This document shows, piece after piece, positions 1-8,071 of a stretch of 19,549 nucleotides of DNA. The position numbers and the translations under genes were made by a program. The notes under the pieces were generated by a model, which saw only the letters and a list, made by a program, of their open reading frames with translations, ran no database searches and was not told the origin of the DNA. The first letter of the stretch is position 1; every line of letters starts with the position of its first letter. The stretch comes from Fimenecus sp045613065 (GTDB lineage: Bacteria > Bacillota > Clostridia > Oscillospirales > Acutalibacteraceae), in contig JAZLAH010000063.1 of the NCBI GenBank assembly GCA_045613065.1, positions 1 to 19,549 on the forward strand, given 5' to 3'.

Positions 1-858
1 TGCAACTCTTGCTGCATAGTCTGCATCAAGTTCGTTATTGAACTTTTCAAAGAGTGCATCGTCGATAGCGCCATAGTGCCATGTGTAGTCGTCTTCGATT
101 GACTTGATACCAGCACCCTTCTTTGTATCCATAAGAATACAAGTAGGAGCACAAGGTGATTTTGCTCTTTCGATAGCAACATCAATAGCATCACAAAGTT
201 CACCGATATTGTTACCATCAACAACGATTGTGTTGAAGCCGAATGCTGTCATCTTGTCAGCAAGTGGCTCAAGTTTCATAACATCTTCTGTGTTACCATC
301 AATCATATTGTGGTTTCTGTCGATAAATACGATACAGTTAGAAAGGTTATAGTGATTGATTGTCATAAAACCTTCCCAACATGAGCCTTCACCAAGTTCA
401 CCGTCACCTGTAACTACGTATGTAAGGAAATCTTTGTTCTGAAGTCTTGCTGCAAGTGCTGTACCTGCTGCGATTGATGGTCCATGACCAAGTGAACCTG
501 TTGATGCGTCAACACCTACAACTTTATTTGAGTCAAGGTGCATACCCATCTTTGAACCTGAAAGGTTGAATGATTTGAGCATTTCAACAGGATTGAAGCC
601 CTTGTCACAAAGAACAGGAGCATAAGCGATTGCTGCGTGACCTTTTGAAAGAATAAATCTGTCACGGTCGTCCCACTGTGGTTCGTCAACCTTAATGTTG
701 AGATATTTGTGATAAAGAACTGTAAGAAGGTCCATAACACTCATACCGCCACCGAAGTGTCCGCTACCTGCCCATACAGTTGTCTGTACGCAGAGTTTAC
801 GGAGTTCAAGGGCTTTCTTTTCGAGTGCAAGCCATTCTGCTTTTGATAAATTAGCCAT
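1..858 (-). CDS. Transketolase N-terminal (ThDP-binding) subunit, C-terminal end cut by window
   Basis: Split-type transketolase, N-terminal half: binds thiamine diphosphate/Mg and transfers two-carbon ketol units, usually together with a separate C-terminal (Pyr) subunit. Reading from the ATG at 858, 286 codons are open to the window edge. That is about the full length of such subunits, so the stop is probably just outside. Visible motifs: GSGHFGG (H34), SKGH (H74), GMHLD (H107), GSLGHGPS (121-128), the ThDP motif GDGELGEG (151-158) with N182 exactly 30 residues after D152, and WHYG (H261). A GGAGGG site sits just upstream of the ATG. It is the third gene of a minus-strand operon, 58 bases after the aminotransferase. 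The partner subunit should follow beyond position 1. The substrate cannot be read from this half. Clostridium scindens steroid-17,20-desmolase (DesAB) is also a transketolase-like pair, so a non-sugar substrate is possible but unproven. Confidence 0.93.
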   Translation of the reverse strand, partial: MANLSKAEWLALEKKALELRKLCVQTTVWAGSGHFGGGMSVMDLLTVLYHKYLNIKVDEPQWDDRDRFILSKGHAAIAYAPVLCDKGFNPVEMLKSFNLSGSKMGMHLDSNKVVGVDASTGSLGHGPSIAAGTALAARLQNKDFLTYVVTGDGELGEGSCWEGFMTINHYNLSNCIVFIDRNHNMIDGNTEDVMKLEPLADKMTAFGFNTIVVDGNNIGELCDAIDVAIERAKSPCAPTCILMDTKKGAGIKSIEDDYTWHYGAIDDALFEKFNNELDADYAARVA

Positions 859-916
859 AATTTTCCCTCCAAGAAAAATTTATTTAAAGCGAAGTCCCCT
901 CTTCGCTATAATTTGT
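859..916 (-). promoter_or_regulatory. Intra-operon hairpin (possible attenuator) between aminotransferase and transketolase genes
   Basis: Plus-strand bases 888-894 (AGCGAAG) pair with 901-907 (CTTCGCT), giving a 7-bp stem with a 6-base loop. On the transcribed minus strand the stem is followed by TTTAAATAAATTTTT, an interrupted U-rich run. This resembles a weak intrinsic terminator inside the operon, which could lower transketolase expression relative to the upstream genes. It could also only mark an mRNA end or processing site. The transketolase ribosome binding site lies after it. Confidence 0.45.
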
Positions 917-2182
917 TTACTTAAGTTCAGGATGATTCTTTGCAACAGCTGCAAATGCATCTTCTGCAATATCAATTGACAACTTGATGTCATCTTCAGT
1001 AAGAGAAGCATTGATGAAGTGATTGTGGTGAGATGTGATAAACAAACCACGGTTAACACATTCAGCAACCCATTCCTGATGAAGCATAAGGTTGTCGTCG
1101 TTAGCAATTCTTAAGTAGAAGAGTGCTGGTTCACCAGAAACTCTAAGGTCAAATCCGTGTTCAGCACCTGCTGCCTTGAAACCATCTGTAACCATTTTAC
1201 CAAGACGACGGAACATTGTTGGTGTATCAAGAGCTTTCATCTTATTGATACAAGCGATACAAGCAGCGAAAGGAACACCACTCATCCAGTATGAACCTGT
1301 ATATGTGATACCTGAAACAGTAGCTTTCATATGCTCACCACCACAGAGTGCTGACATATTGTAACCGTTAGCAAGAGCTTTACAGAAGCAGATAAGGTCT
1401 GCTTTGAAACCATAGTAGTGGTCAGAACCAGCAAGGTCAAGACGGAAACCAGCACGAACGTCGTCGATGATGAGAACTGCACCGTGGTCGTCACACCATT
1501 TACGAACTGCCTGCCAATATTCTTTTGAAGCAGGTTCGTTATCTTTAAAGTTACCGTGGTCGTAAGGCTGTGCAATGATACCTGCGATATCACCGTTGTT
1601 ATCGTCATAAGCCTTCTGGATTGCATCAAGGTCAAACCAAGGAACGATAATGTTGTTTGCTACGTCTTCAGGAGTGATACCTGGGTAGTCAATCTTCTGT
1701 GCCCATGGGAAATCTCCATGATAGTAGTATTTTAAGAAGATAATCTTCTTTTTATGTGTATGTGCTCTTGCTGCCATTGTTGCAAGAGTTGTTGTGTCAG
1801 AACCATTCTTGCAGAAGAATGCCCAGTCAGCAGAAGCTACTGTGTCAACAAGTGTTTCAGCACATTCAACCATAACTTTTGATGGAGCTGTAACGCAGTT
1901 GCCGAGCTTGAGCTGTGCCATTGCAGCAGCATCAACGTCAGGGTCGTTGTAACCGAGAACGTTAGGACCATATGCACACATATAGTCGATATATTTGTTG
2001 CCGTCAACGTCCCAGAAGTATGAACCCTGTGCCTTTTCTGAGAAAGATGGCCATCTGTTAACAGGAATCCACTGACCTTCAGCAGGACCTAAGTGACCAT
2101 AAATACCACCAGGAATAACCTGTGTTGCACGGTTGAACATCTCACGGCTTTTTGTTGTGTTATATAATGGAAATTTACTCAT
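917..2182 (-). CDS. Class-III PLP-dependent aminotransferase (glutamate-1-semialdehyde aminomutase-like)
   Basis: 421-residue fold-type I, class-III aminotransferase or aminomutase. Seen: N-terminal family signature REMFNRATQVIPGG (13-26), cofactor-phosphate segment NGSDTTTLA (126-134), YYYHGD (152-157), the pyridine-nitrogen aspartate in IIDDVRAGFR (D240), and the Schiff-base lysine K268 in CFCKALANGY. The D240 to K268 spacing is 28, as expected for the family. DDVRAGFR replaces the usual DEVMTGFR of HemL. That difference, and the lack of heme genes nearby, argue against true HemL. The ATG is preceded by a perfect AAGGAGGA that overlaps the stop of the upstream SCP2-like gene (15-base gap), so the two are probably translationally coupled. 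It likely aminates a keto or aldehyde compound made or used by the linked transketolase. The substrate is unknown. Confidence 0.9.
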   Translation of the reverse strand: MSKFPLYNTTKSREMFNRATQVIPGGIYGHLGPAEGQWIPVNRWPSFSEKAQGSYFWDVDGNKYIDYMCAYGPNVLGYNDPDVDAAAMAQLKLGNCVTAPSKVMVECAETLVDTVASADWAFFCKNGSDTTTLATMAARAHTHKKKIIFLKYYYHGDFPWAQKIDYPGITPEDVANNIIVPWFDLDAIQKAYDDNNGDIAGIIAQPYDHGNFKDNEPASKEYWQAVRKWCDDHGAVLIIDDVRAGFRLDLAGSDHYYGFKADLICFCKALANGYNMSALCGGEHMKATVSGITYTGSYWMSGVPFAACIACINKMKALDTPTMFRRLGKMVTDGFKAAGAEHGFDLRVSGEPALFYLRIANDDNLMLHQEWVAECVNRGLFITSHHNHFINASLTEDDIKLSIDIAEDAFAAVAKNHPELK

Positions 2183-2197
2183 ATCCGTTTATCCTCC

Positions 2198-2962
2198 TTA
2201 TGCTAAGTATAATCCAACTCTGTCGAGGATACGGTTTACGTTGTCAACCATTGAGATAAGACCACGGATTGTGATGTTACCGTTACCAACATGGTCGATA
2301 GAGTTAACTGTACCTGCAAAGAGTGCGTTTGCAAGTTCTAAGTCGCAGAATTCCATAATTGCTCTTGGTTTTTCAGGAGCCTGCTTAATTGTGATAAGGT
2401 GATTGTTCTTTACACGGATTGTTGAATACACAACATCTGTAATACCAATCTGGATATCACCATCAACAATGTTACTTGCACTGAATTTACCGATAGCGTC
2501 CTGGTTACCAATCTGTGAAATAGCAACAGAAACTGTATAGAATGTGCAGAGAGTATTAAGACGGAAGAAGTCAGGGTCCTTAAGAGCCTCTGGAGTTGGT
2601 CTCATTACTTCTGTAAGTCTGTCAGTAAGAGCTGTGAAAGTTTTCAAAAGGAAGCTTACCTTTGTAAGACCTTTTGTTGGGATTGGTGTTACAACACCGT
2701 CAATGATTTTGTTGAATTTGTCACAAGATGATACAGGAATCTTAATATCACACTTGCTGTTGACGCCATCTTCCATACGGCATCCTTTTGAAGAAAAAGT
2801 GAGTGTAGCACTTGGACCATCTTTAACATCAAAAGCTAATGAAACAGGTTTATCAAGTTTTGAAAGAATTTCCTTAGCCTTGTTATCGAGTTCACAAAGA
2901 TTTTCCAATGTGCCCAGAACAGCATACATATTTATGTAAGCTAATGTTCTTGAATCAGTCAT
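2198..2962 (-). CDS. Uncharacterised protein with two SCP2 (sterol-carrier)-like lobes
   Basis: 254 residues, no signal peptide and no clear membrane segment, so probably cytoplasmic. Residues about 35-115 and 140-254 each look like an SCP2-type alpha/beta lobe. A strand pair rich in small and hydrophobic residues (SLAFDVKDGPSATLTF; later HLITIKQAPEKPRAIMEF) is followed by a helix and a closing segment (in the second lobe NGNITIRGLISMVDNVNRIL) like the pattern where SCP2 domains end. This is recognition by pattern, not by search. SCP2 folds bind lipids, sterols or acyl chains in a hydrophobic tunnel. It is the first gene of the operon, with a strong AAGGAGGAG site before the ATG and a stop overlapping the next gene's ribosome binding site. 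A role as substrate carrier or subunit for the downstream aminotransferase/transketolase is inference. Confidence 0.6.
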   Translation of the reverse strand: MTDSRTLAYINMYAVLGTLENLCELDNKAKEILSKLDKPVSLAFDVKDGPSATLTFSSKGCRMEDGVNSKCDIKIPVSSCDKFNKIIDGVVTPIPTKGLTKVSFLLKTFTALTDRLTEVMRPTPEALKDPDFFRLNTLCTFYTVSVAISQIGNQDAIGKFSASNIVDGDIQIGITDVVYSTIRVKNNHLITIKQAPEKPRAIMEFCDLELANALFAGTVNSIDHVGNGNITIRGLISMVDNVNRILDRVGLYLA

Positions 2963-3007
2963 TTTAACTCCTCCTTGGTTAATTTTTTACTGTAAGTAAA
3001 TTAAAAA

Positions 3008-3013
3008 TTTATA
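3008..3013 (-). promoter_or_regulatory. Candidate -10 element for the SCP2-like/aminotransferase/transketolase operon
   Basis: The minus strand reads TATAAA here, within an AT-rich leader about 45 bases before the first ATG of the operon. No good -35 hexamer is seen 16-18 bases upstream, so the promoter may be weak or activator-dependent. The assignment is tentative. Confidence 0.35.
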
Positions 3014-3103
3014 TACACATTAAAGGATATCAAAAATTCGTTGTTAAATCAAGGAAAAAACATAAATTTTTCACAAAAAGTTAATGATTTTTTTTGAAAG
3101 ATA

Positions 3104-3112
3104 TGTTATAAT
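3104..3112 (+). promoter_or_regulatory. secA promoter, extended -10 (TGTTATAAT)
   Basis: A consensus TATAAT at 3107-3112 is preceded by TG one base upstream, making an extended -10. The region 17 bases further up (ATGATT, 3084-3089) matches the -35 consensus poorly, as is common for extended -10 promoters. The start site would be near 3119, giving a leader of about 87 bases before the secA ATG. Confidence 0.7.
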
Positions 3113-3205
3113 GTTACCAATATACAATGGGTTGGTTTAGGTAAATACCAAAAATGAACAAAAACCTGCTTAAAAGTGCAATTTTCTGAAAGGATAGATA
3201 TAAAA

Positions 3206-5932
3206 ATGTCTTTATTTAAAAAACTTTTCGGTGATTATTCATCAAGAGAAATCAAGAGAATAATTCCTATTCAAAAACAGGTTCTTGCTCTTGAAGAAGA
3301 GTACAAGAAATTAACTGATGCCGAGCTTCAGGCAAAAACTCCAGAATTTAAAGAAAGACTTAAAAATGGTGAAACACTTGACCAGATTCTTCCGGAAGCA
3401 TTCGCTGCTTGTCGTGAGGCTTCTGCTCGTGTTCTTAATATGCGTCATTTCCCTGTGCAGATTATTGGTGGTATCGTTCTTCATCAGGGACGAATTGCTG
3501 AGATGAGAACAGGTGAAGGTAAAACTCTTGTTGCAACACTTCCTGCATATCTTAATGCTCTTGCAGGTAAAGGTGTTCACATTGTTACTGTAAATGATTA
3601 TCTTGCTCGTCGTGACTCTGAGTGGATGGGTAAACTTTACAGATTTATGGGTCTTACAGTTGGTCTTATCGTTCATGACCTTGACGGAGAACAAAGACGC
3701 CAGGCTTATGCTTGCGATATCACTTATGGTACAAATAACGAGATGGGCTTTGACTATCTTCGTGATAATATGGTTATTTATGCTGAACAGAGAGTACAGC
3801 GTGGACATAACTTTGCAATTGTAGACGAAGTTGACTCAATCCTTATTGACGAAGCAAGAACTCCTCTTATTATCTCTGGTATGGGTGATAAGTCGAACGA
3901 GCTTTATAAGGTTGCAAACCAATTTGCAAGAAGCCTTAAGATGTATAAGGTTAAGGAAGTTGATGCAAAGCAGGGCATTGAAAATATGGTTCCTGATGAA
4001 TACGATTATGTTGTTGACGAAAAAGGAAAGACAGCATCTCTTACAAAAACTGGTATCAAAAAGGCTGAAAAAGCATTTGGCGTTGAAAACCTTGCAGATG
4101 TGGAAAACCTTACACTTCAGCATCACATTGACCTTGCAATCAAGGCAATCGGTGTTATGAAATGCGATGTTGACTACGTTGTAAAAGATGGTCAAGTATT
4201 GATTGTTGACGAGTTTACAGGTCGTATTATGATTGGTCGTCGTTATTCAGACGGTCTTCATCAGGCTATTGAAGCAAAAGAAAATGTTAAGGTTGAGCGT
4301 GAGTCAAAAACTCTTGCTACAATCACATTCCAGAACTACTTCCGTCAGTACACAAAGCTCTCAGGTATGACAGGTACTGCTATGACTGAAAGTGGCGAAT
4401 TCCAGGAGATTTATTCTCTTGACGTTATTGAAATCCCTACAAACAAGCCAATGATTCGTAAGGATGAGGAAGATGTTCTTTATAAAACAGAATTAATTAA
4501 GTATAAGGCTATTATTCAGCAAATTTTAGAATGTAATAAAATCGGTCAGCCTGTGCTTGTTGGTACAACAAATATCGAAAAAAGTGAACTTTTAAGTAAG
4601 GCTCTTCGTAAAGCAGGTATTCAGCATAATGTTCTTAACGCAAAATATCACGATAAGGAAGCTGAAATTATTGCTCAGGCAGGTGCTTTAGGTGCTGTAA
4701 CAATCGCTACAAATATGGCAGGTCGTGGTACTGACATTATCCTTGGTGGTAACCCTGATTATATGGCTCGTGCTGAAATGAGAAGAATGGAATATTCTGA
4801 CGAGCTTATTGCAGAAGCAACAGGTTTTGCTGAAACTGATAATACAGATATTATTGAAGCTCGTAAGACATATCGTGAACTTGAAAAGAAATATAAGGAT
4901 ATGTTAAAGGACGAAGCACAGAAAGTTCGTGACGCAGGTGGTCTTTTCATCATCGGTACAGAGCGTCATGAATCTCGAAGAATTGATAATCAGCTTCGTG
5001 GTCGTGCAGGACGTCAGGGTGACCCTGGTCGTAGTAAGTTCTATCTTTCAGCTGAAGACGAATTACTTCGTTTGTTTGCAGGTGACCGTTTCTATAATAT
5101 TATTGATGCGTTCCCAAGTGCTGCTGAACTTCCTATCGAGGCAAAAATCTTTACAGGAACAATTGAAAACGCACAGAAGAAGGTTGAAAGTAACCACTTT
5201 GCTGCTCGTCGTAACGTTCTTAAGTTTGACGACGTTATGAATGAACAGAGAAAGAAGATTTACGAACAGCGTAATCAGGTTCTTGATGGCTTTGATATCC
5301 ACGGTGCAATCCTCAAGATGTTTGATGGATATTTTGCTGAAATAGTTGATTTCTATTGTCCTGCATCACAGTCACCAGTTGACTGGAACAGAGCAGGTCT
5401 TGTAAAGAAACTTCAGTATCTCGCTGAAGAGGGACTTGAAACAAAGTTCGATTCAAACGAAGAATACAAAGATTACTTCTATAACAAGGCTATGGATATC
5501 TATAAGGCAAAGTATGAAGAATATGGTGAAGCACTTATGTCAGAACTTGAACGTAAAGTACTTCTTCATAATGTTGACCAGAGATGGATGGATCACCTTG
5601 ACGCAATGGATGAACTTAAACGCGGTATTTATCTCCGTTCATATGCACAGCAGGACCCTGTTGTTGCATTCAGAATGGAAAGCTACGATATGTTTGATGA
5701 AATGACATCACTTATCCGTGAGGGCACAGTTACTACTCTTACACTTTTCCGTATAAGAAGTGAAGAAGATGTTAAGCGTGAACAAGCAGCAAAGATTACT
5801 GCAACAAATGGATCTACTGACGGAAGCGACAAAAAGCGTCCTGTTAAAAAGGCTGAAAAAGTAGGTAGAAATGACCCATGCCCATGCGGTAGTGGTAAGA
5901 AATACAAAAAATGTTGCGGAGCAAATGAGTAA
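3206..5932 (+). CDS. secA: Preprotein translocase ATPase SecA
   Basis: 908-residue motor ATPase that drives Sec-dependent export through SecYEG at the cytoplasmic membrane. Start: ATG at 3206 (MSLFKKLFGDY, the family's standard N-terminus) with AAAGGA upstream; an in-frame GTG at 3176 adds ten non-family residues and is rejected. Visible: Walker A GEGKT (103-107), Walker B DEVD (207-210), preprotein crosslinking region, second helicase domain with TNMAGRGTDIILGG and GTERHESRRIDNQLRGRAGR, helical scaffold/wing, and a C-terminal SEC-C zinc motif CPCGSGKKYKKCC (892-904) that binds zinc and SecB or ribosomes in relatives. Length matches single-copy bacterial SecA. The TTG of the next gene lies 12 bases after the stop with an AAGGAGG overlapping the secA stop, so secA is probably cotranscribed with the two following membrane-protein genes. 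Confidence 0.99.
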   Translation: MSLFKKLFGDYSSREIKRIIPIQKQVLALEEEYKKLTDAELQAKTPEFKERLKNGETLDQILPEAFAACREASARVLNMRHFPVQIIGGIVLHQGRIAEMRTGEGKTLVATLPAYLNALAGKGVHIVTVNDYLARRDSEWMGKLYRFMGLTVGLIVHDLDGEQRRQAYACDITYGTNNEMGFDYLRDNMVIYAEQRVQRGHNFAIVDEVDSILIDEARTPLIISGMGDKSNELYKVANQFARSLKMYKVKEVDAKQGIENMVPDEYDYVVDEKGKTASLTKTGIKKAEKAFGVENLADVENLTLQHHIDLAIKAIGVMKCDVDYVVKDGQVLIVDEFTGRIMIGRRYSDGLHQAIEAKENVKVERESKTLATITFQNYFRQYTKLSGMTGTAMTESGEFQEIYSLDVIEIPTNKPMIRKDEEDVLYKTELIKYKAIIQQILECNKIGQPVLVGTTNIEKSELLSKALRKAGIQHNVLNAKYHDKEAEIIAQAGALGAVTIATNMAGRGTDIILGGNPDYMARAEMRRMEYSDELIAEATGFAETDNTDIIEARKTYRELEKKYKDMLKDEAQKVRDAGGLFIIGTERHESRRIDNQLRGRAGRQGDPGRSKFYLSAEDELLRLFAGDRFYNIIDAFPSAAELPIEAKIFTGTIENAQKKVESNHFAARRNVLKFDDVMNEQRKKIYEQRNQVLDGFDIHGAILKMFDGYFAEIVDFYCPASQSPVDWNRAGLVKKLQYLAEEGLETKFDSNEEYKDYFYNKAMDIYKAKYEEYGEALMSELERKVLLHNVDQRWMDHLDAMDELKRGIYLRSYAQQDPVVAFRMESYDMFDEMTSLIREGTVTTLTLFRIRSEEDVKREQAAKITATNGSTDGSDKKRPVKKAEKVGRNDPCPCGSGKKYKKCCGANE

Positions 5933-5944
5933 GGAGGAATAACC

Positions 5945-7465
5945 TTGGACGAAAATAAAGAAAAGATTACAGGCGGAACTCCTGACGCAGAAAATATTAA
6001 GGATGAGATGGAAGAGCTTGCAAAGGTGTTCAAAGAAGAACTTGCAAAAGCAAAGCAAGAGGCTGAGGAACAAAATGCAGGTCTTGAAAATCTTCAGGTA
6101 GAGGGTTATAATCCTCAGACAGTATCTCTTGGTAAAAGAACAACCATCTCTAATGATGAACTCTGCGAATATTGTGGTGAAAGACGTCGTGGAACAGAAA
6201 AAAATCCTGACAGTCCATATTGTTCAGAATGTGAGGAAACATTAGAAAAATATCCTTACGATTATAGAGGTATAATCGCTGTTATCGTTACAGTTTGTAT
6301 TGCAGTTGCTGCAGTTTTCTGTTTTGCTCTTAGTGTTCCACTTTTTGCAACAATGAAGCAGGCTGATAAGGCTGCTGACGAAGGCAAACTTTATACTGCA
6401 ATCAATAAGTATAACGATGCTGTTGAATATGCTGACATTCTCAGTTCAGAAAACAAGTGTTACAATCTTCATAAGAAAATGGCTCTTGTGTGCTTTGATA
6501 TGGTTAATATGAACTCTGCAATCACTGAAATTGGTGATAATATTCCTGATACAATTCTCAATCTTCTTACATTCAAGGATGTTAATGAAATTCTTGAGGC
6601 ATCTGAAAGAATGCAAGCAACAGCAATGGTTGCACAGCAATATATCGGACAGTATGCAGATGTTAATGACGAAACATACGAAAAAATCATCGGTCACCTT
6701 GATGCTCTTTCAGGTAAAAAGATTTACATCAGCGAAACAGAATACCACGACGAAACTGAAAAGGACTTTACTCCTGACGGTAGCGAAACAGTAGTTATTG
6801 CTGATGAAGGTTGGTTGTGTATGTATAAATATGCTGCTGCACAACAGATGAACAAAGACCCTGAAATCATTGCAGGATATTTACAGGATGTTGCTGATTC
6901 TTCTGATTATATGAAAACTCTTGTAGGCTCATTACTTGCAACAACTTATGCAGGTTTGTTGGAAGACTATGATAAAGCAGAAGAGCTTGCAAACGACCTT
7001 AAAGCAGCAAACAGTGAGTCACCTGAATATCATATGGTGATGTCAGTTGTTTATCGTCATCGTGATAATGATTATGCCAAGGCTCTCAAACTCTGTGAAG
7101 AAGGACTTGCAATGCTTGAAGCTCTTCCAAACGGTGAAAATTACATTATGCAATATGGTTATATGCTTCATATTCAGAAGACATTGAACTTGATAATGCA
7201 GGATAAGTATGAAGAAGCATACGAAGTTATCAAGATGGCATACGACAATCTTTCAATGACAGGTGGTCTTACAATTCAGGTTCGAGACTTATATGCAATG
7301 CTTGCTCTCGAAACAAAGGACCAAGATACATTTGATGCATTAGCTCTTGAAATTGAATCTTATGGTGATGCATCAATTGCTTTTACAAGTGATGTAACTG
7401 ATTATCAATCAGGAAAACTCACTCTCAAAGAAATTGCAGAAAGTGGAAGGTATGATTTAATATGA
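5945..7465 (+). CDS. Zinc-ribbon, single-TM, TPR-like membrane protein of unknown function
   Basis: 506 residues starting at a TTG, chosen because AAGGAGG (5932-5938) sits 6 bases before it and no ATG is better placed. Order of parts: acidic, coiled-coil-prone N-terminus (about 1-55); zinc ribbon with C74-x2-C77 and C93-x2-C96; one membrane segment (about 109-134); then an all-alpha region (about 135-506) with TPR-like helix pairs (e.g. AADEGKLYTAINKYNDAVEY; DNDYAKALKLCEEGLAMLE; DKYEEAYEVIKMAYDNLSM). The predicted topology is cytoplasmic ribbon and extracytoplasmic repeats. TPR-type repeats usually bind proteins, so a scaffold or envelope-sensing role is possible, but no function is known to me. 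The ATG of the next gene overlaps its stop (ATGA), indicating tight coupling with the following membrane protein. Confidence 0.85.
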   Translation: MDENKEKITGGTPDAENIKDEMEELAKVFKEELAKAKQEAEEQNAGLENLQVEGYNPQTVSLGKRTTISNDELCEYCGERRRGTEKNPDSPYCSECEETLEKYPYDYRGIIAVIVTVCIAVAAVFCFALSVPLFATMKQADKAADEGKLYTAINKYNDAVEYADILSSENKCYNLHKKMALVCFDMVNMNSAITEIGDNIPDTILNLLTFKDVNEILEASERMQATAMVAQQYIGQYADVNDETYEKIIGHLDALSGKKIYISETEYHDETEKDFTPDGSETVVIADEGWLCMYKYAAAQQMNKDPEIIAGYLQDVADSSDYMKTLVGSLLATTYAGLLEDYDKAEELANDLKAANSESPEYHMVMSVVYRHRDNDYAKALKLCEEGLAMLEALPNGENYIMQYGYMLHIQKTLNLIMQDKYEEAYEVIKMAYDNLSMTGGLTIQVRDLYAMLALETKDQDTFDALALEIESYGDASIAFTSDVTDYQSGKLTLKEIAESGRYDLI

Positions 7466-8016
7466 GTATAATTTATGTAATAATTAAAACATTAACTCTT
7501 CCTGGTGCTATGCTCCATGCATTCTTTGAGCATATGGTTTGTCGTAGTTCAAAGATAATTGTTGAGGACGAACGTGTAGTTCAGTTCAATGAAATGCTTT
7601 CTCACGTTGACCACCAGCTTATTAAGAGGAAAGGTCCAAGTTTCGATATTTGTTTCATTCCTTTCTTTATGAATCTTTTCTTAGGGTTTCTTACTCTTTG
7701 TTATGGTTCAACATCAATTATCTATTTTGCAAAATATGCAGATATTTTTGGCTGGGTTTGCCTTTATCTCGGTATCTCACTTCTCACAAATCTTTTCCCA
7801 CAGATTGAAGATGTTATGATGCTTAAAGAAAATTATCTTGCAAATAACGACAAGAAAATAAGTAAGGTGCTTGTAACTCCTTTGTACGGAATTTTCTCAG
7901 TTGGTGCAAGACTTGAAAAGTGGGGACTTACACTTCTCACATCAGTAGGGTTTGCATTCCTTGTACCTGTGATTTTAGGTTGGTTTGTACCTGCACTTTA
8001 TAATGTGTTGAAATAA
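7462..8016 (+). CDS. Multi-pass membrane protein resembling an inactive M50-like metalloprotease
   Basis: 184 residues. The ATG overlaps the previous stop by 4 bases (ATGA), so translation is coupled. Hydrophobic segments lie at about 63-88, 93-112 and 155-180, with a hydrophobic N-terminus. The N-terminal TLPGAMLHAFFEHMVCR (12-28) resembles the TFPG..vHEfaHkl.CR pattern of M50-like membrane metalloproteases. Here the zinc-binding HExxH is broken: H19 is kept, the Glu is Ala20, and the second His position is Glu23 (followed by His24). If the relation holds, this is a pseudoprotease that may keep a substrate- or partner-binding role with the zinc-ribbon/TPR protein upstream. It is also possible that it is simply an unrelated membrane protein. 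Last gene before a terminator. Confidence 0.8.
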   Translation: MSIIYVIIKTLTLPGAMLHAFFEHMVCRSSKIIVEDERVVQFNEMLSHVDHQLIKRKGPSFDICFIPFFMNLFLGFLTLCYGSTSIIYFAKYADIFGWVCLYLGISLLTNLFPQIEDVMMLKENYLANNDKKISKVLVTPLYGIFSVGARLEKWGLTLLTSVGFAFLVPVILGWFVPALYNVLK

Positions 8017-8031
8017 GAATAGATAAAAGAA

Positions 8032-8062
8032 AAACCTCGGTTTTGACACCGAGGTTTATTTT
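8032..8062. terminator. Bidirectional intrinsic terminator
   Basis: AAACCTCGG (8032-8040) pairs with CCGAGGTTT (8049-8057) around an 8-base loop. The plus strand continues ATTTTTGTG. The minus strand continues TTTTCTTTTATC. It serves both the secA operon from the left and the mgsA-hisS-aspS operon from the right, lying between the stops of the two converging genes. Confidence 0.92.
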
Positions 8063-8071
8063 TGTGTAAAT

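Noticed and set aside
1..858. DXS (1-deoxyxylulose-5-phosphate synthase) instead of transketolase
   Set aside because: The protein is a stand-alone N-terminal half with transketolase-type SGHxGG, GMHLD and WHYG histidines; DXS is a single longer chain.
917..2182. Aminotransferase as true HemL (glutamate-1-semialdehyde aminomutase)
   Set aside because: The catalytic fold is right but DDVRAGFR replaces the HemL DEVMTGFR block, and the neighbours are not tetrapyrrole genes.
3176..3205. Upstream in-frame GTG start for secA
   Set aside because: It adds ten residues not found in SecA, and the ATG at 3206 has an AAAGGA site and the standard MSLFKKLFG start.
3311..3808. 165-codon minus-strand open frame inside secA
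   Set aside because: It lies wholly within secA, has no ribosome binding site or recognisable domain, and is explained as a shadow of secA codon use.
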